Of a stretch of 64,000 nt of DNA, positions 1-8,033 are shown piece by piece. The notes beneath the pieces are model-generated. The model was not told the DNA's origin. It was given only the letters and a program-made list of their open reading frames with translations, and ran no database searches. A program made the position numbers and the translations under genes. Position 1 is the stretch's first letter. Each line of letters opens with the position of its first letter. Source of the DNA: an uncultured Jannaschia sp. (GTDB lineage Bacteria; Pseudomonadota; Alphaproteobacteria; Rhodobacterales; Rhodobacteraceae); contig CANLTZ010000007.1 in assembly GCA_947494145.1 (NCBI GenBank), positions 124,001 to 188,000 on the forward strand, written 5' to 3'.

Positions 1-135
1 GCCGGCCCGGCCTCGCGACTACGGCTCCCAAATCGCTGGAAACGAGATGCAGATTGGGACGGCGTGAATTCATCGGTGTCGATGCCCTTGCACGCTGGAA
101 GTCTTCGCTTGGCAAGTTGCCAGCTAAACATGCGA

Positions 136-159
136 AAAGGCGCCTGAATGGGCGCCTTT
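136..159 (-). terminator. Rho-independent terminator of the 189-518 gene
   Basis: A perfect 9-bp stem (AAAGGCGCC / GGCGCCTTT) with a 6-nt loop lies just downstream of the minus-strand gene that stops at 189. Read on the minus strand the stem is followed by a T-rich tract (TTTTCGCATGTTT), as in an intrinsic terminator. Confidence 0.6.
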
Positions 160-188
160 GGGATCGTGTTCTCGCACTACGTGAACTG

Positions 189-518
189 TCAGGCTTCGAT
201 GTCGGAAAGATAGGCCAGATCGTCCATCTGATCTTCCCAATTCTGGCCCGACGCCACCAGGCACATGCGGCCATCGGGCAGGGTTACGGTAATCGTCCAG
301 GTGCCCGTCGCCTCAGAGGCGAACACTTCGACCACACGGTTTTGCGTGCCGAGGCCCACACCGCGACGCGTTTCGCCGAACTGGCTGGCCAGGCGGTCCA
401 AAATGGCGTCACGCACGCCGCACGACGGGCCAGCAGCCGCAGCGGGCAGGGCCAGAAGGGTAAGGGCCAGCGCGGTCAGCGTGGCAAAGAAGGCATTCAG
501 AATATTCGTCTTCGTCAT
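189..518 (-). CDS. small secreted protein of unknown function
   Basis: A 109-residue protein. I chose the ATG at 518 because GAAAGGATC precedes it at good ribosome-binding spacing and because a classical signal peptide follows at once (MTKTNILNAFF, then a hydrophobic stretch ending ALPAAAAG). A longer reading frame exists upstream but has no comparable start. The mature part has two cysteines (near SCGVRD and MCLVA) that could form a disulfide, and an alternating hydrophobic pattern (TWTITVTLPDG) suggesting a small beta-sheet domain. It is probably periplasmic. It stands alone, with its own terminator and a hairpin in its upstream region. I do not recognise the family. Confidence 0.6.
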   Translation of the reverse strand: MTKTNILNAFFATLTALALTLLALPAAAAGPSCGVRDAILDRLASQFGETRRGVGLGTQNRVVEVFASEATGTWTITVTLPDGRMCLVASGQNWEDQMDDLAYLSDIEA

Positions 519-570
519 GGCACGATCCTTTCGAGAATGGCGGGCCGGGCACGACGGGAAGGACGCTGCA

Positions 571-596
571 ACCGGCTCCCTCCCATCGGAGCCGGT
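571..596. promoter_or_regulatory. inverted repeat between divergent genes
   Basis: A perfect 9-bp inverted repeat, ACCGGCTCC / GGAGCCGGT, with an 8-nt spacer. It sits in the 263-bp divergent region between the small secreted gene and mcl2, together with a CCGTTAACGG palindrome at 650-659 and a GCTGC/GCAGC hairpin at 678-690. It could be an operator or a leader hairpin of the minus-strand gene; sequence alone does not decide. Confidence 0.35.
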
Positions 597-781
597 GGGT
601 GCCGGGTCCGAAGTGATGAGAAGCACCCTGCCTCAAAGGTGCGAAAAAACCGTTAACGGAACGGAAGCTAAGAACTTGCTGCGAAGCAGCGGGCTCATTC
701 GACATATTCATGCGGAAATTCGCCTTTCGACTTGCCAATCGTTTCTTTCGATGCTGCAACGCCGCGAACAGGAGACACGAC

Positions 782-1639
782 ATGACTGCCCAGGATCGCC
801 CTTTCCGCTCCGTCCTCTACATCCCCGGCTCCCGCCCACGAGCCATGGAAAAGGCCAAGGGACTGGCGGTGGATGCGATCATCCTGGATCTGGAAGACGC
901 CGTAGCGCCCTCCGAAAAGGCGACCGCGCGCCAGGCTGTCGCCGGGGCATTGGAGGCAGGCGGTTTCGGCCCCCGATACCTGATCGTGCGTGTGAACGGT
1001 GCCGATACGGAGTGGGGCGCGGACGACCTTGCAGCGTTTGGGTATGCCGGCGCCCATGCGATCTTGCTGCCCAAAGTCGCCGGTCCCCAAGACGTCGCAG
1101 CCGCCGCAACGCACGTGTCCGAGGGCGCGACCATCTGGGCCATGATGGAATCGCCCCGTGGCATTCAGAACGCCGCCGCTATCGCCGATGCGCCCCGGAT
1201 GGGCGGGCTCGTGCTGGGGACAAACGACTTGGCGAAAGACCTGGCGTGCCGCCCTGGCACAGACCGATTGCCACTGATGACGTCGCTGCAAACCTGCGTA
1301 TTGGCGGCGCGGGCCGCGGATATCCCATGTATCGATGGGGTCTACAACGCCTTCAAAGACGAAGAGGGCCTGCGCGTCGAGTGCAAGCAAGGCCGTGATC
1401 TCGGCATGGACGGCAAGACATTGATCCATCCCGCCCAAGTCGCCGTCGCCAATGAGGTGTTCGCCCCGACCGAGGCGGAGGCCGAGCTGGCCCGTCGCCA
1501 GATTGCAGCATACGAAGAGGCCGTCGCCGCTGGTCAGGGTGTGGCGGTTCTGGACGGTCGCATCGTTGAGAACCTTCATGTGGACACCGCCCGCAAGACC
1601 TTGGCAAAGCTGGATGCGATATCCGAGCTTGGGGGCTGA
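782..1639 (+). CDS. mcl2: (3S)-malyl-CoA thioesterase (HpcH/HpaI aldolase family)
   Basis: A 285-residue protein of the citrate lyase beta-subunit/HpcH family. The N-terminus RSVLYIPGSRPRAMEKAKGL, the DLEDAV metal and CoA-site segment, and HPAQVAVANEVF near the C-terminus are family hallmarks. In the Rhodobacter ethylmalonyl-CoA pathway two paralogues exist: Mcl1 (lyase) and Mcl2 (hydrolyses malyl-CoA to malate and CoA). The YIPGSR start and shorter length look more like Mcl2 than Mcl1, from memory. The ATG at 782 follows CAGGAGA. It begins a unit of four closely packed genes ending with mch, which supports the assignment. Alternative: a generic CitE-like lyase. Confidence 0.75.
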   Translation: MTAQDRPFRSVLYIPGSRPRAMEKAKGLAVDAIILDLEDAVAPSEKATARQAVAGALEAGGFGPRYLIVRVNGADTEWGADDLAAFGYAGAHAILLPKVAGPQDVAAAATHVSEGATIWAMMESPRGIQNAAAIADAPRMGGLVLGTNDLAKDLACRPGTDRLPLMTSLQTCVLAARAADIPCIDGVYNAFKDEEGLRVECKQGRDLGMDGKTLIHPAQVAVANEVFAPTEAEAELARRQIAAYEEAVAAGQGVAVLDGRIVENLHVDTARKTLAKLDAISELGG

Positions 1640-1642
1640 ACT

Positions 1643-2197
1643 ATGATGTTATTGATCGCAGGATTGCTGTTGTGGGTCGCGGCGCACATGTTCAAGCGCG
1701 TGGCGCCGGATATGCGGGCACCGATGGGGGACCCCGGCAAGGGGCTGGTTGCCGTGCTGATTGTGGGCTCCATCGTGCTGATGGTCATGGGCTACCGTCG
1801 GGCGGAATTTATCCCGCTCTGGTACACGCCGGGCGCGCTTGTGCACCTCAATAACCTTCTGATGGTGCTTGCTTTCTATGTCTATGGCGTGGGTGCGACC
1901 AAAGGATTGCTATCCGCACGTCTGCGGCATCCGCAACTGACCGCGGTCAAGATCTGGGCTGTCGCGCACCTTCTGGTGAATGGCGACGTTGCTTCGGTCA
2001 TCCTGTTCGGCGGGCTGTTGGCCTGGGCCGTGGCCGAAGTGGTGGTCATCAACCGCGCCGAACCATGGGATCGTCCGGCCGAGGTGTCGGCCTTGGGCGA
2101 CGTGAAGGCATTGGTGATCGGTCTTGTTCTAATGGTGATCGTGATGGCCATCCATGTCTGGCTGGGTGTCTGGCCCTTTGCGGGCACGCGGCCATGA
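1643..2197 (+). CDS. NnrU-family integral membrane protein
   Basis: A 184-residue, very hydrophobic protein with about five membrane segments (residues 1-16, 33-49, 66-88, 104-131 and 155-177). It resembles the NnrU family, first noted in denitrification clusters and widespread in Rhodobacteraceae; NnrU is also related to an enzyme of carotenoid metabolism (15-cis-zeta-carotene isomerase). No denitrification gene is present here. It starts 3 nt after mcl2 and its stop overlaps the next ATG (ATGA), so it is almost certainly cotranscribed with the ethylmalonyl-CoA genes. Its role in that setting is unknown. Confidence 0.7.
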   Translation: MMLLIAGLLLWVAAHMFKRVAPDMRAPMGDPGKGLVAVLIVGSIVLMVMGYRRAEFIPLWYTPGALVHLNNLLMVLAFYVYGVGATKGLLSARLRHPQLTAVKIWAVAHLLVNGDVASVILFGGLLAWAVAEVVVINRAEPWDRPAEVSALGDVKALVIGLVLMVIVMAIHVWLGVWPFAGTRP

Positions 2198-2400
2198 CCA
2201 CGCTTTATAGGTTGCTGACGGGTGCGGATGATTCCGCCTTTTGCCACAAGGTCAGCGATGCGCTGGCCAAGGGTTGGGTTCTGCATGGCGCGCCCGCCTA
2301 TGCGTTCGACGCGGCCTCGGGCCAAATGCGCTGCGCGCAGGCTATTACCAAGGATGTCGACGCTGACTATTCCGCTGACATGAAGCTGGGGGCGCAATGA
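2194..2400 (+). CDS. DUF1737-family small protein
   Basis: A 68-residue protein with the pattern of the DUF1737 family: a tyrosine-rich start (TTLYRLLTG), a central GWVLHGAPAYAF block, and a C-terminal CAQAITK segment. No signal peptide or membrane helix is seen, so it is probably cytoplasmic. Function is unknown. The ATG overlaps the stop of the NnrU-like gene, and its own stop overlaps the start of mch (ATGA), so translation of the three genes is probably coupled. Confidence 0.65.
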   Translation: MTTLYRLLTGADDSAFCHKVSDALAKGWVLHGAPAYAFDAASGQMRCAQAITKDVDADYSADMKLGAQ

Positions 2401-3422
2401 CCAAGACCAATCGAGGCCGGTTCTTCGAAGATTACCGGCTGGGCGAAGCCATCCGCCATGCCGTCCCCCGCACCATCGCCGAAGGGGAACGGGCGCTTTA
2501 CCACGCGCTCTACCCGCAGCGGTTCGCGCTCCATTCCGCGGATGCGTTTGCTGCCGATTGCGGGCTTGACGGGGCGCCTTTGGATGATCTGCTCGTGTTC
2601 CACACGGTATTTGGGAAGACGGTGCCGGATATCTCGCTGAACGCGGTGGCCAATCTGGGTTATGCCGAAGGGCGCTTCCTGCGTTCGGTCTATCCCGGCG
2701 ATACCCTTCGCGCCGAGAGCGAGGTGATCGGGCTCAAGCAGAACTCCAACGGCAAGAGCGGTGTGGTCTGGGTGCGGACCACCGGGCTCGACCAGACCGA
2801 CCAGCCGGTGCTGAGCTATGTGCGGTGGGTCATGGTGCGTAAGCGGGATGTGAATACCCCCGCGCCCGAGACGGTCTTGCCCCAATTGTCGGAGGTCGTG
2901 GCGGCCAACGACTTGCATATTCCCGAGGGCCTGCATTTTGACGCCTACGATTTCACCCTCGCCGGAGAGCCGCACCGCGCCCGCGATTACGAAGTGGGGG
3001 AGCGGGTCGACCATGTGGACGGCACCACCATTGAAGAAGCAGAACACATGCTGGCTACGCGGCTGTGGCAGAACACGGCCAAGGTGCATTTCGACGCCAC
3101 CAATCGGGACGATGGCAAGCGGCTGATCTATGGCGGCCACGTTATCAGCTTGGCCCGGGCTTTGTCGTTCAACGGGCTGGCCAATGCGCAATGCATCGCC
3201 GCGATCAATGCGGGCGCCCATGCCAATCCTTGCTTTGCGGGCGACACGGTGCGGGCGTGGTCCGAAGTTTTGGATGTCGCGCCGCTGAGGGAGGATATGG
3301 CGGCGGTTCGCCTTCGTCTGGTGGCCACGCGGGGAGAGGCGTTCGCGTTGAAGGGCGACGACGGCAAATACCTGCCGGATGTGCTGTTGGACCTCGACTA
3401 CTGGGCGCTAATGCCGGCTTGA
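2397..3422 (+). CDS. mch: mesaconyl-C1-CoA hydratase (MaoC-like)
   Basis: A 341-residue double hot-dog protein. It strongly resembles Rhodobacter mesaconyl-CoA hydratase, for example GRFFEDYRLGEAIRHA at the N-terminus, GKTVPDISLNAVANLGYAEG near residue 80, and YGGHVISLARALSFNGLAN near residue 245. The enzyme interconverts mesaconyl-C1-CoA and beta-methylmalyl-CoA in the ethylmalonyl-CoA pathway. It is the last gene of the mcl2 unit and overlaps the DUF1737 gene by 4 nt. In Rhodobacter mch is usually next to mcl1, so pairing with an mcl2-type gene is slightly different. Length is normal. Confidence 0.88.
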   Translation: MTKTNRGRFFEDYRLGEAIRHAVPRTIAEGERALYHALYPQRFALHSADAFAADCGLDGAPLDDLLVFHTVFGKTVPDISLNAVANLGYAEGRFLRSVYPGDTLRAESEVIGLKQNSNGKSGVVWVRTTGLDQTDQPVLSYVRWVMVRKRDVNTPAPETVLPQLSEVVAANDLHIPEGLHFDAYDFTLAGEPHRARDYEVGERVDHVDGTTIEEAEHMLATRLWQNTAKVHFDATNRDDGKRLIYGGHVISLARALSFNGLANAQCIAAINAGAHANPCFAGDTVRAWSEVLDVAPLREDMAAVRLRLVATRGEAFALKGDDGKYLPDVLLDLDYWALMPA

Positions 3423-3875
3423 AGGATTTTCGATCCAAGCTGCGGGCTCGATACGCCGCCCGCCTGTTCCAAGATGCCCTGGCCGATCTGGAGGCCGGTC
3501 GCCCACGGCGTCTGGATGCCAGAAATCTGGCCGCTGGCGCTCTGGCTCTTGCGGTCCTGACGTCCCGCAGCATCATCCTTGCCTCTGGCAACGCGCTCGC
3601 GCTTTTTTGGTTGACGATCCCCCTTCGCGGTCATTTTCGTCGGGGTTGATCGCCCGTCTGGCGACCGCGATCTGTCTCTGGCGGTAAGGGCCGCTTGCCG
3701 CGTCATGCCGATTTGCTCCAAACCTTTGCGTTGCTGGATCGGAGACCGGTCGCACGCGGCGTTGGGTCGACACTAAGCAGCGGCGGCCAGGCATGTGCAC
3801 CGTATTGGCAACGGATCGGCGGCATCGGGGCGCACGGCCCTTGCGCAGAACCCAAAGGCTGCCTTGATAAGGGTC
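3423..3875. other. 453-bp stretch without a confident gene
   Basis: No convincing gene was found. On the plus strand a possible TTG-started frame (3419-3649, about 76 residues) overlaps the mch stop and encodes a basic helix followed by a hydrophobic stretch, but it has no clear ribosome-binding site and ends in an unstructured tail. The rest has no long hairpin or repeat that I can see. It may be decayed coding sequence. Confidence 0.4.
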
Positions 3876-4571
3876 ATGGTTCGCATGTTTGTCATTTGCT
3901 TGCTTCTGTTTGCATCCCCCGCCCGGGCGGATTTTGTGCAGAGCAATCTGCGGTTCACTCTGTTCCACGAGGTGGGACATGCGGTGATCGACCAACGTCA
4001 GGTGCGTCTGTTTGGCCCTGAGGAAACCGCCGCCGATGGGTTCGGCATCTATCTTGGCCATCTGCTGCTATCGGAGGGCGACATGGCTGAGATGATCTCG
4101 GACATGACGTGGCTTGCGCGCGATGAGGCGGATGAAATCTTGTTCGACCCTTGGGCGGAATACATGCCGGGGTCGCAGCGATTGGCCTGGGCCGTTTGCC
4201 TTTACTACGGGCTCGCGCCCGATGACCGCGGGCCCTTGGCGCGCGCCTTGGGCATGCCCTCAGACAGCAAGCGTGCCTGCACCGAAGCGGGCGCGATGCT
4301 GGACGCCGCATGGCGGCCCATTCTTGCCGAACTTGCGCCCGAGACCCCGAATGCCGCGCCCACCTTCCGGGCTGACAGGTCCAGCAAGGCGCTGCGGCTT
4401 CTGGCGAAGGATATCGACGCGGTGAACCAGGCGATCCAACTGCCGCGCCCTGTCCCCGTCGTGGCCGAGCGCTGTGGCGAGGACAACGCCTATTACTACC
4501 ACATCGATGAGCGGATCGCGTTCTGCGATGAGATGACCGACGCGCTTTTACTGCGTGCAGCCCGCCGTTGA
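3876..4571 (+). CDS. DUF4344-family putative exported metallopeptidase
   Basis: A 231-residue protein with a signal peptide (MVRMFVICLLLFASPARA) and an HEVGH zinc-protease-type motif near residue 34, preceded by LRFTLFHE. A following EETAADGFGIY segment probably supplies a third metal ligand. This arrangement matches the DUF4344 putative metallopeptidases. Two or more cysteines in the C-terminal part (AVCLYYG, ACTEAG, ERCGED, AFCDEM) suggest disulfides in the periplasm. The ATG at 3876 follows AAGGG. It stands alone between mch and the sdh promoter region. Substrate is unknown; activity is inferred from the motif only. Confidence 0.7.
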   Translation: MVRMFVICLLLFASPARADFVQSNLRFTLFHEVGHAVIDQRQVRLFGPEETAADGFGIYLGHLLLSEGDMAEMISDMTWLARDEADEILFDPWAEYMPGSQRLAWAVCLYYGLAPDDRGPLARALGMPSDSKRACTEAGAMLDAAWRPILAELAPETPNAAPTFRADRSSKALRLLAKDIDAVNQAIQLPRPVPVVAERCGEDNAYYYHIDERIAFCDEMTDALLLRAARR

Positions 4572-4661
4572 CGCGGGCACAATGCCAAGCGCGATATCAG
4601 GTCTGCGCGGTGCAAAGCAGCACCGCGGCGAATCGGCAAGGTTACGCTGGGGCTATCCAGA

Positions 4662-4756
4662 TGTGATCACGGGCGCGGCGCTTGTGATCACGACGGGCTA
4701 AGATGCACTGTATTTTGAACGAGTGCGACGGTCGGACCCCGTGACACGCGCGTCAC
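4662..4756 (+). promoter_or_regulatory. candidate operator region of the sdh cluster
   Basis: Two copies of TGTGATCACG (4662-4671 and 4683-4692) are spaced exactly 21 bp apart, about two helical turns. Each contains the 8-bp palindrome GTGATCAC. A further near-palindrome with the same half-site letters, GTGACACGCGCGTCAC, lies at 4741-4756. They sit 60-155 bp upstream of sdhC. The half-sites resemble CRP/FNR-family sites, but spacings of 0 and 8 bp do not fit the CRP consensus, so the regulator is unknown. Confidence 0.45.
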
Positions 4757-4817
4757 AATCGCTATCAATCGCGTCAAGACGACCGGAACCGAAAGTCAGA
4801 CCGAAAAGGAGCGTCGC

Positions 4818-5201
4818 ATGGCCGACGTGAACCGCGGCAACCGCCCGCTCAGCCCCCATTTGCAGATCTACCGCCCGCAACTGACGTCAATCACCTCGAT
4901 CCTGACGCGGATCACGGGCAACGCGCTGATCCTGGCGGGGCTGATGATCACCTGGTGGTTCGTCGCCGCGGCTGCGGGCCCCGAAGCCTTCGCCACAGCC
5001 GATGCGTTCCTGACATCGTGGTTCGGGAAGCTCGTGTTCCTGGGGTCGATCTGGGCGCTTTGGTATCACACGCTGGCAGGCATCCGGCACCTGATCTGGG
5101 ATGCGGGCCACGGCCTGGACCTGGAAACGGCGGAAAAGATGGGGTGGGCCGTCATTGGCGGCTCGGTCTTCTTGACGCTTGTCACGCTGATCGCGGTCTG
5201 A
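4818..5201 (+). CDS. sdhC: succinate dehydrogenase cytochrome b556 subunit
   Basis: A 127-residue membrane anchor with three transmembrane helices. The N-terminal SPHLQIYRPQLTS block is typical. Ser27 and Arg31 (quinone site in the E. coli protein) and His84 in WYHTLAGIRH (heme b ligand) fall at the same residue numbers. With SdhD it holds the SdhAB catalytic part of complex II in the inner membrane and passes electrons from succinate to ubiquinone. The ATG follows AAAAGGAG. It heads the sdh cluster, 9 nt before sdhD. Confidence 0.95.
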   Translation: MADVNRGNRPLSPHLQIYRPQLTSITSILTRITGNALILAGLMITWWFVAAAAGPEAFATADAFLTSWFGKLVFLGSIWALWYHTLAGIRHLIWDAGHGLDLETAEKMGWAVIGGSVFLTLVTLIAV

Positions 5202-5210
5202 GGGGGCGAC

Positions 5211-5582
5211 ATGGCTTATCTGACCGACCGCAAGCGCGTCTCCGGCCTTGGCGCCGCAGGTGCCGGCACAACCCATCACTGGCACCAGACCCTTCTGTCT
5301 TCGGCCCTCGTGGTGCTTGTCCCGCTTTTCGTCTTCACCTTCGGGACGATCCTTGGTGCACCTTACGAAGAGATCGTCGCCTATTATTCCCGCCCGTTTC
5401 CGGCGCTTGTCGCCATTCTGACCCTGGTCGTCGGTTGGGTGCATTTCGCCAAGGGCGTCCAGGTCCTGATCGAAGATTATGTCCACGGCACCGCCCGCAA
5501 GGTCGCGATCATCGCGACGACCTGTCTGAGCTACGGCGCGGCTTTGGCCAGCGTTTACGCTTTGGCCCGCCTGGCGCTGTAA
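5211..5582 (+). CDS. sdhD: succinate dehydrogenase hydrophobic anchor subunit
   Basis: A 123-residue protein with three predicted membrane helices (about residues 28-48, 64-82 and 96-120). The segment HFAKGVQVLIEDYVHG has the spacing of the heme-ligand His and the quinone-site Asp-Tyr of SdhD: His78, Asp89 and Tyr90, 11 residues from His to Asp as in E. coli. It lies between sdhC (9 nt upstream) and sdhA (12 nt downstream) in the usual order. Confidence 0.93.
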   Translation: MAYLTDRKRVSGLGAAGAGTTHHWHQTLLSSALVVLVPLFVFTFGTILGAPYEEIVAYYSRPFPALVAILTLVVGWVHFAKGVQVLIEDYVHGTARKVAIIATTCLSYGAALASVYALARLAL

Positions 5583-5594
5583 GGAGAACGACAC

Positions 5595-7406
5595 ATGGCT
5601 GCTTACGAATACGAGACGCATGAATATGACGTCGTTGTGGTTGGCGCTGGCGGTGCGGGTCTGCGCGCCACGCTCGGCATGGCGGAACAGGGTCTGCGCA
5701 CGGCCTGCGTGACCAAGGTCTTCCCGACCCGGTCGCACACGGTTGCGGCCCAGGGCGGCATCGCGGCCAGCTTGGGCAATATGGGGCCCGATAGCTGGCA
5801 ATGGCACATGTACGACACCGTCAAAGGGTCGGACTGGCTGGGCGACACGGATGCCATGGAATACCTGGCGCGCGAGGCACCGAAGGCGGTCTATGAGTTG
5901 GAGCATTATGGCGTTCCGTTTTCGCGCACCGAAGAAGGCAAGATCTATCAGCGCCCCTTCGGCGGTCACACGACCGAATACGGCGAAGGCCCGCCCGTGC
6001 AGCGCACCTGTGCCGCCGCCGACCGGACAGGCCACGCCATTTTGCACACGCTTTATGGCCAAAGCCTGAAGCAGAAGGCCGAGTTCTTCATCGAATACTT
6101 CGCGGTCGATCTGATCATGTCGGAAGACGGCGAATGCCAGGGCGTGCTGTGCTGGAAGCTGGATGACGGGTCGCTGCACCTGTTTTCTGCCAAGATGACG
6201 GTGCTGGCCACGGGCGGCTATGGCCGCGCCTATTTCAGCGCGACATCGGCTCATACCTGCACCGGTGACGGCGGCGGCATGGTCGCGCGGGCCGGATTGC
6301 CACTGCAGGATATGGAATTCGTGCAGTTCCACCCGACCGGCATCTATGGGGCCGGGTGCCTGATCACGGAAGGTGCGCGCGGCGAAGGCGGCTTCCTGAC
6401 CAACAGTGAAGGCGAACGCTTCATGGAGCGGTATGCGCCCACCTACAAAGACCTCGCCTCGCGCGATGTGGTGTCTCGCTGCATGACCATGGAAATCCGC
6501 GAAGGGCGCGGCGTGGGCAAAGACGGCGACCATATCCATCTGAACCTGTCGCACCTGCCGCCTGAAACTCTGGCGCTGCGTCTGCCGGGCATTTCGGAAT
6601 CCGCGCGCATCTTCGCAGGCGTCGACGTCACGAAAGAGCCGATCCCGGTTCTGCCGACCGTCCACTATAATATGGGCGGCATCCCGACGAATTACTGGGG
6701 TGAGGTTCTGGCACCCACCAAGGACCATCCCGACCGCGTCGCGCCGGGCCTTATGGCTGTGGGGGAAGCCGGTTGCGCGTCGGTCCATGGCGCGAACCGC
6801 CTGGGCTCGAATTCACTGATCGACCTTGTCGTCTTCGGTCGCGCTGCCGCCATCCGCGCAGGCGAAGTCGTGGACCGTGAAAGTGCCGTGCCGACGCCCA
6901 ACATGCGCTCGGTCGAGATGACGCTGGCCCGCTTCGACGGGTTGCGCCACGCTCGCGGTGAAGTTGCTACGGCTGAGTTGCGGTTGGAAATGCAGAAGAC
7001 CATGCAGGAAGACGCTGCCGTCTTCCGCACGTCCGACACGCTCAAGCAGGGCAAAGACAAGATGGAGGGGATTGCGGGCAAGCTCGACGACCTGTCCGTC
7101 ACCGACAACACCCTGATCTGGAACTCCGACCTGATGGAGACGCTGGAACTGGCCAACCTGATGCCCAACGCCGTGGCCACCGTGGTCGCCGCCGAGGCGC
7201 GCAAGGAAAGCCGCGGCGCCCATGCCCACGAAGACTTCCCCGACCGCGACGACGAAAACTGGCGCAAGCACAGCCTCGTCTGGTTCCAGGGGGAGCAGTT
7301 GAAATCCGATCTTGGATATCGCGGCGTCCACGTGAACCCGCTGACGTCCCATAATGATGGCGGGATCGACCTGAAGAAGATCGCGCCGAAGGCTCGGGTG
7401 TATTGA
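5595..7406 (+). CDS. sdhA: succinate dehydrogenase flavoprotein subunit
   Basis: A 603-residue protein of normal length. It has the FAD-binding GAGGAG motif (residues 17-22), the covalent FAD histidine in [11 protein letters not shown] (His48), the substrate-site [10 protein letters not shown] segment, the [11 protein letters not shown] block, and a C-terminal [11 protein letters not shown]. It oxidises succinate to fumarate in the TCA cycle. In this organism it would also take up carbon leaving the ethylmalonyl-CoA pathway. The ATG follows AAGGAGAACGACAC. Its stop overlaps the TTG start of a small lipoprotein gene. Confidence 0.97.
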   Translation: MAAYEYETHEYDVVVVGAGGAGLRATLGMAEQGLRTACVTKVFPTRSHTVAAQGGIAASLGNMGPDSWQWHMYDTVKGSDWLGDTDAMEYLAREAPKAVYELEHYGVPFSRTEEGKIYQRPFGGHTTEYGEGPPVQRTCAAADRTGHAILHTLYGQSLKQKAEFFIEYFAVDLIMSEDGECQGVLCWKLDDGSLHLFSAKMTVLATGGYGRAYFSATSAHTCTGDGGGMVARAGLPLQDMEFVQFHPTGIYGAGCLITEGARGEGGFLTNSEGERFMERYAPTYKDLASRDVVSRCMTMEIREGRGVGKDGDHIHLNLSHLPPETLALRLPGISESARIFAGVDVTKEPIPVLPTVHYNMGGIPTNYWGEVLAPTKDHPDRVAPGLMAVGEAGCASVHGANRLGSNSLIDLVVFGRAAAIRAGEVVDRESAVPTPNMRSVEMTLARFDGLRHARGEVATAELRLEMQKTMQEDAAVFRTSDTLKQGKDKMEGIAGKLDDLSVTDNTLIWNSDLMETLELANLMPNAVATVVAAEARKESRGAHAHEDFPDRDDENWRKHSLVWFQGEQLKSDLGYRGVHVNPLTSHNDGGIDLKKIAPKARVY

Positions 7407-7672
7407 ATCGGGTCTGTCTCATTCTGGTGGTCGCAGCGCTTGCAGCTTGTCAGCCGCGCGGCGGGCCATCATCGTCTACGCCTTCCGACGTTACCTTGTT
7501 ACAAGGCAATGAGCTAGCGGCACGGTGCGCCGAGCTCGAGGGCGGGGTTAGCTCGCGTGACGGAAGCATTGTCGTATCGGATGACTTTTTCGAACTGGAT
7601 AATGCGACCAGTGACGAGGTTCTGATCCTTGCCGCGCTGTGCGCAGACGCAGCGGAAGGTGAATCACCGTGA
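7403..7672 (+). CDS. small putative lipoprotein between sdhA and sdhB
   Basis: An 89-residue product starting at a TTG that overlaps the sdhA stop (TTGA), which suggests translational coupling. The N-terminus is a lipoprotein signal, [12 protein letters not shown], with a LAAC lipobox; the mature part is acidic and holds cysteines at RCAEL and ALCAD. I do not recognise a family. It may be a locally conserved accessory gene of the sdh cluster, but nothing shows that it acts in complex II. Confidence 0.5.
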   Translation: MNRVCLILVVAALAACQPRGGPSSSTPSDVTLLQGNELAARCAELEGGVSSRDGSIVVSDDFFELDNATSDEVLILAALCADAAEGESP

Positions 7673-7734
7673 GCCCTGAGGCAGGCATTTCATATCTTTT
7701 GGCGATAGCCGTTCGCGGTCTTTCGATTTGCCGT

Positions 7735-7752
7735 AACCGGATCGATCCGGTT
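7735..7752. promoter_or_regulatory. perfect 18-bp palindrome inside the sdh cluster
   Basis: AACCGGATCGATCCGGTT is a perfect palindrome, followed within 30 nt by a pyrimidine-rich stretch (TCTTTCTTT). As RNA it could fold as a weak intrinsic terminator (AACCGG / CCGGTT). As DNA it could be a dimeric operator. A TTGACA at 7772-7777 could be the -35 of a second promoter, although no good -10 is seen at the right spacing. Confidence 0.4.
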
Positions 7753-7805
7753 TGCCGCGCCTCGTCTTTCTTTGACACGCGCCCGCGGTTTTCGGAGTTA
7801 CTTTC

Positions 7806-8033
7806 GTGAACCGCCTTCTGCCCCTGATCTTCGGCTTTGCAGCCGGATGCGTCGCCGAAACGGGCCCCAGTGCCGCGGATTTCGTGGCCGATGACTTGCC
7901 GGTGACGCCGGGACTTGCGTCGTGTCTGACACGAATCGAGCGGCCAGACGTGATCGACAACCCGGGCGCGGACCTTTCGACCTCCGAGATCGAGGCGTTG
8001 GTCAATTGCACGGCGGAAAGGGCATCGCGCTGA
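7806..8033 (+). CDS. small exported protein of unknown function
   Basis: A 75-residue product starting at GTG, with GGAG 8 nt upstream. It begins with a short hydrophobic stretch ending FGFAAGCVAE, which could be a lipobox (AAGC), so it may be a lipoprotein. The remainder is acidic with two more cysteines (ASCLTR, VNCTAE). Its TGA overlaps the ATG of the sulfotransferase (TGATG), so the two are probably coupled. No family is recognised. Confidence 0.45.
   Translation: MNRLLPLIFGFAAGCVAETGPSAADFVADDLPVTPGLASCLTRIERPDVIDNPGADLSTSEIEALVNCTAERASR

Noticed and set aside
3419-3649. TTG-started 76-codon frame after mch
   Set aside because: No ribosome-binding site, no recognised pattern beyond one hydrophobic stretch; left as a possibility in the gene-free entry.
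4887-6788. Long open frame on the minus strand opposite sdhD and sdhA (about 630 codons)
   Set aside because: It mirrors the GC-rich sdhDA codons, has His/Gln/Arg-rich composition, no ribosome-binding site and no recognisable domain.
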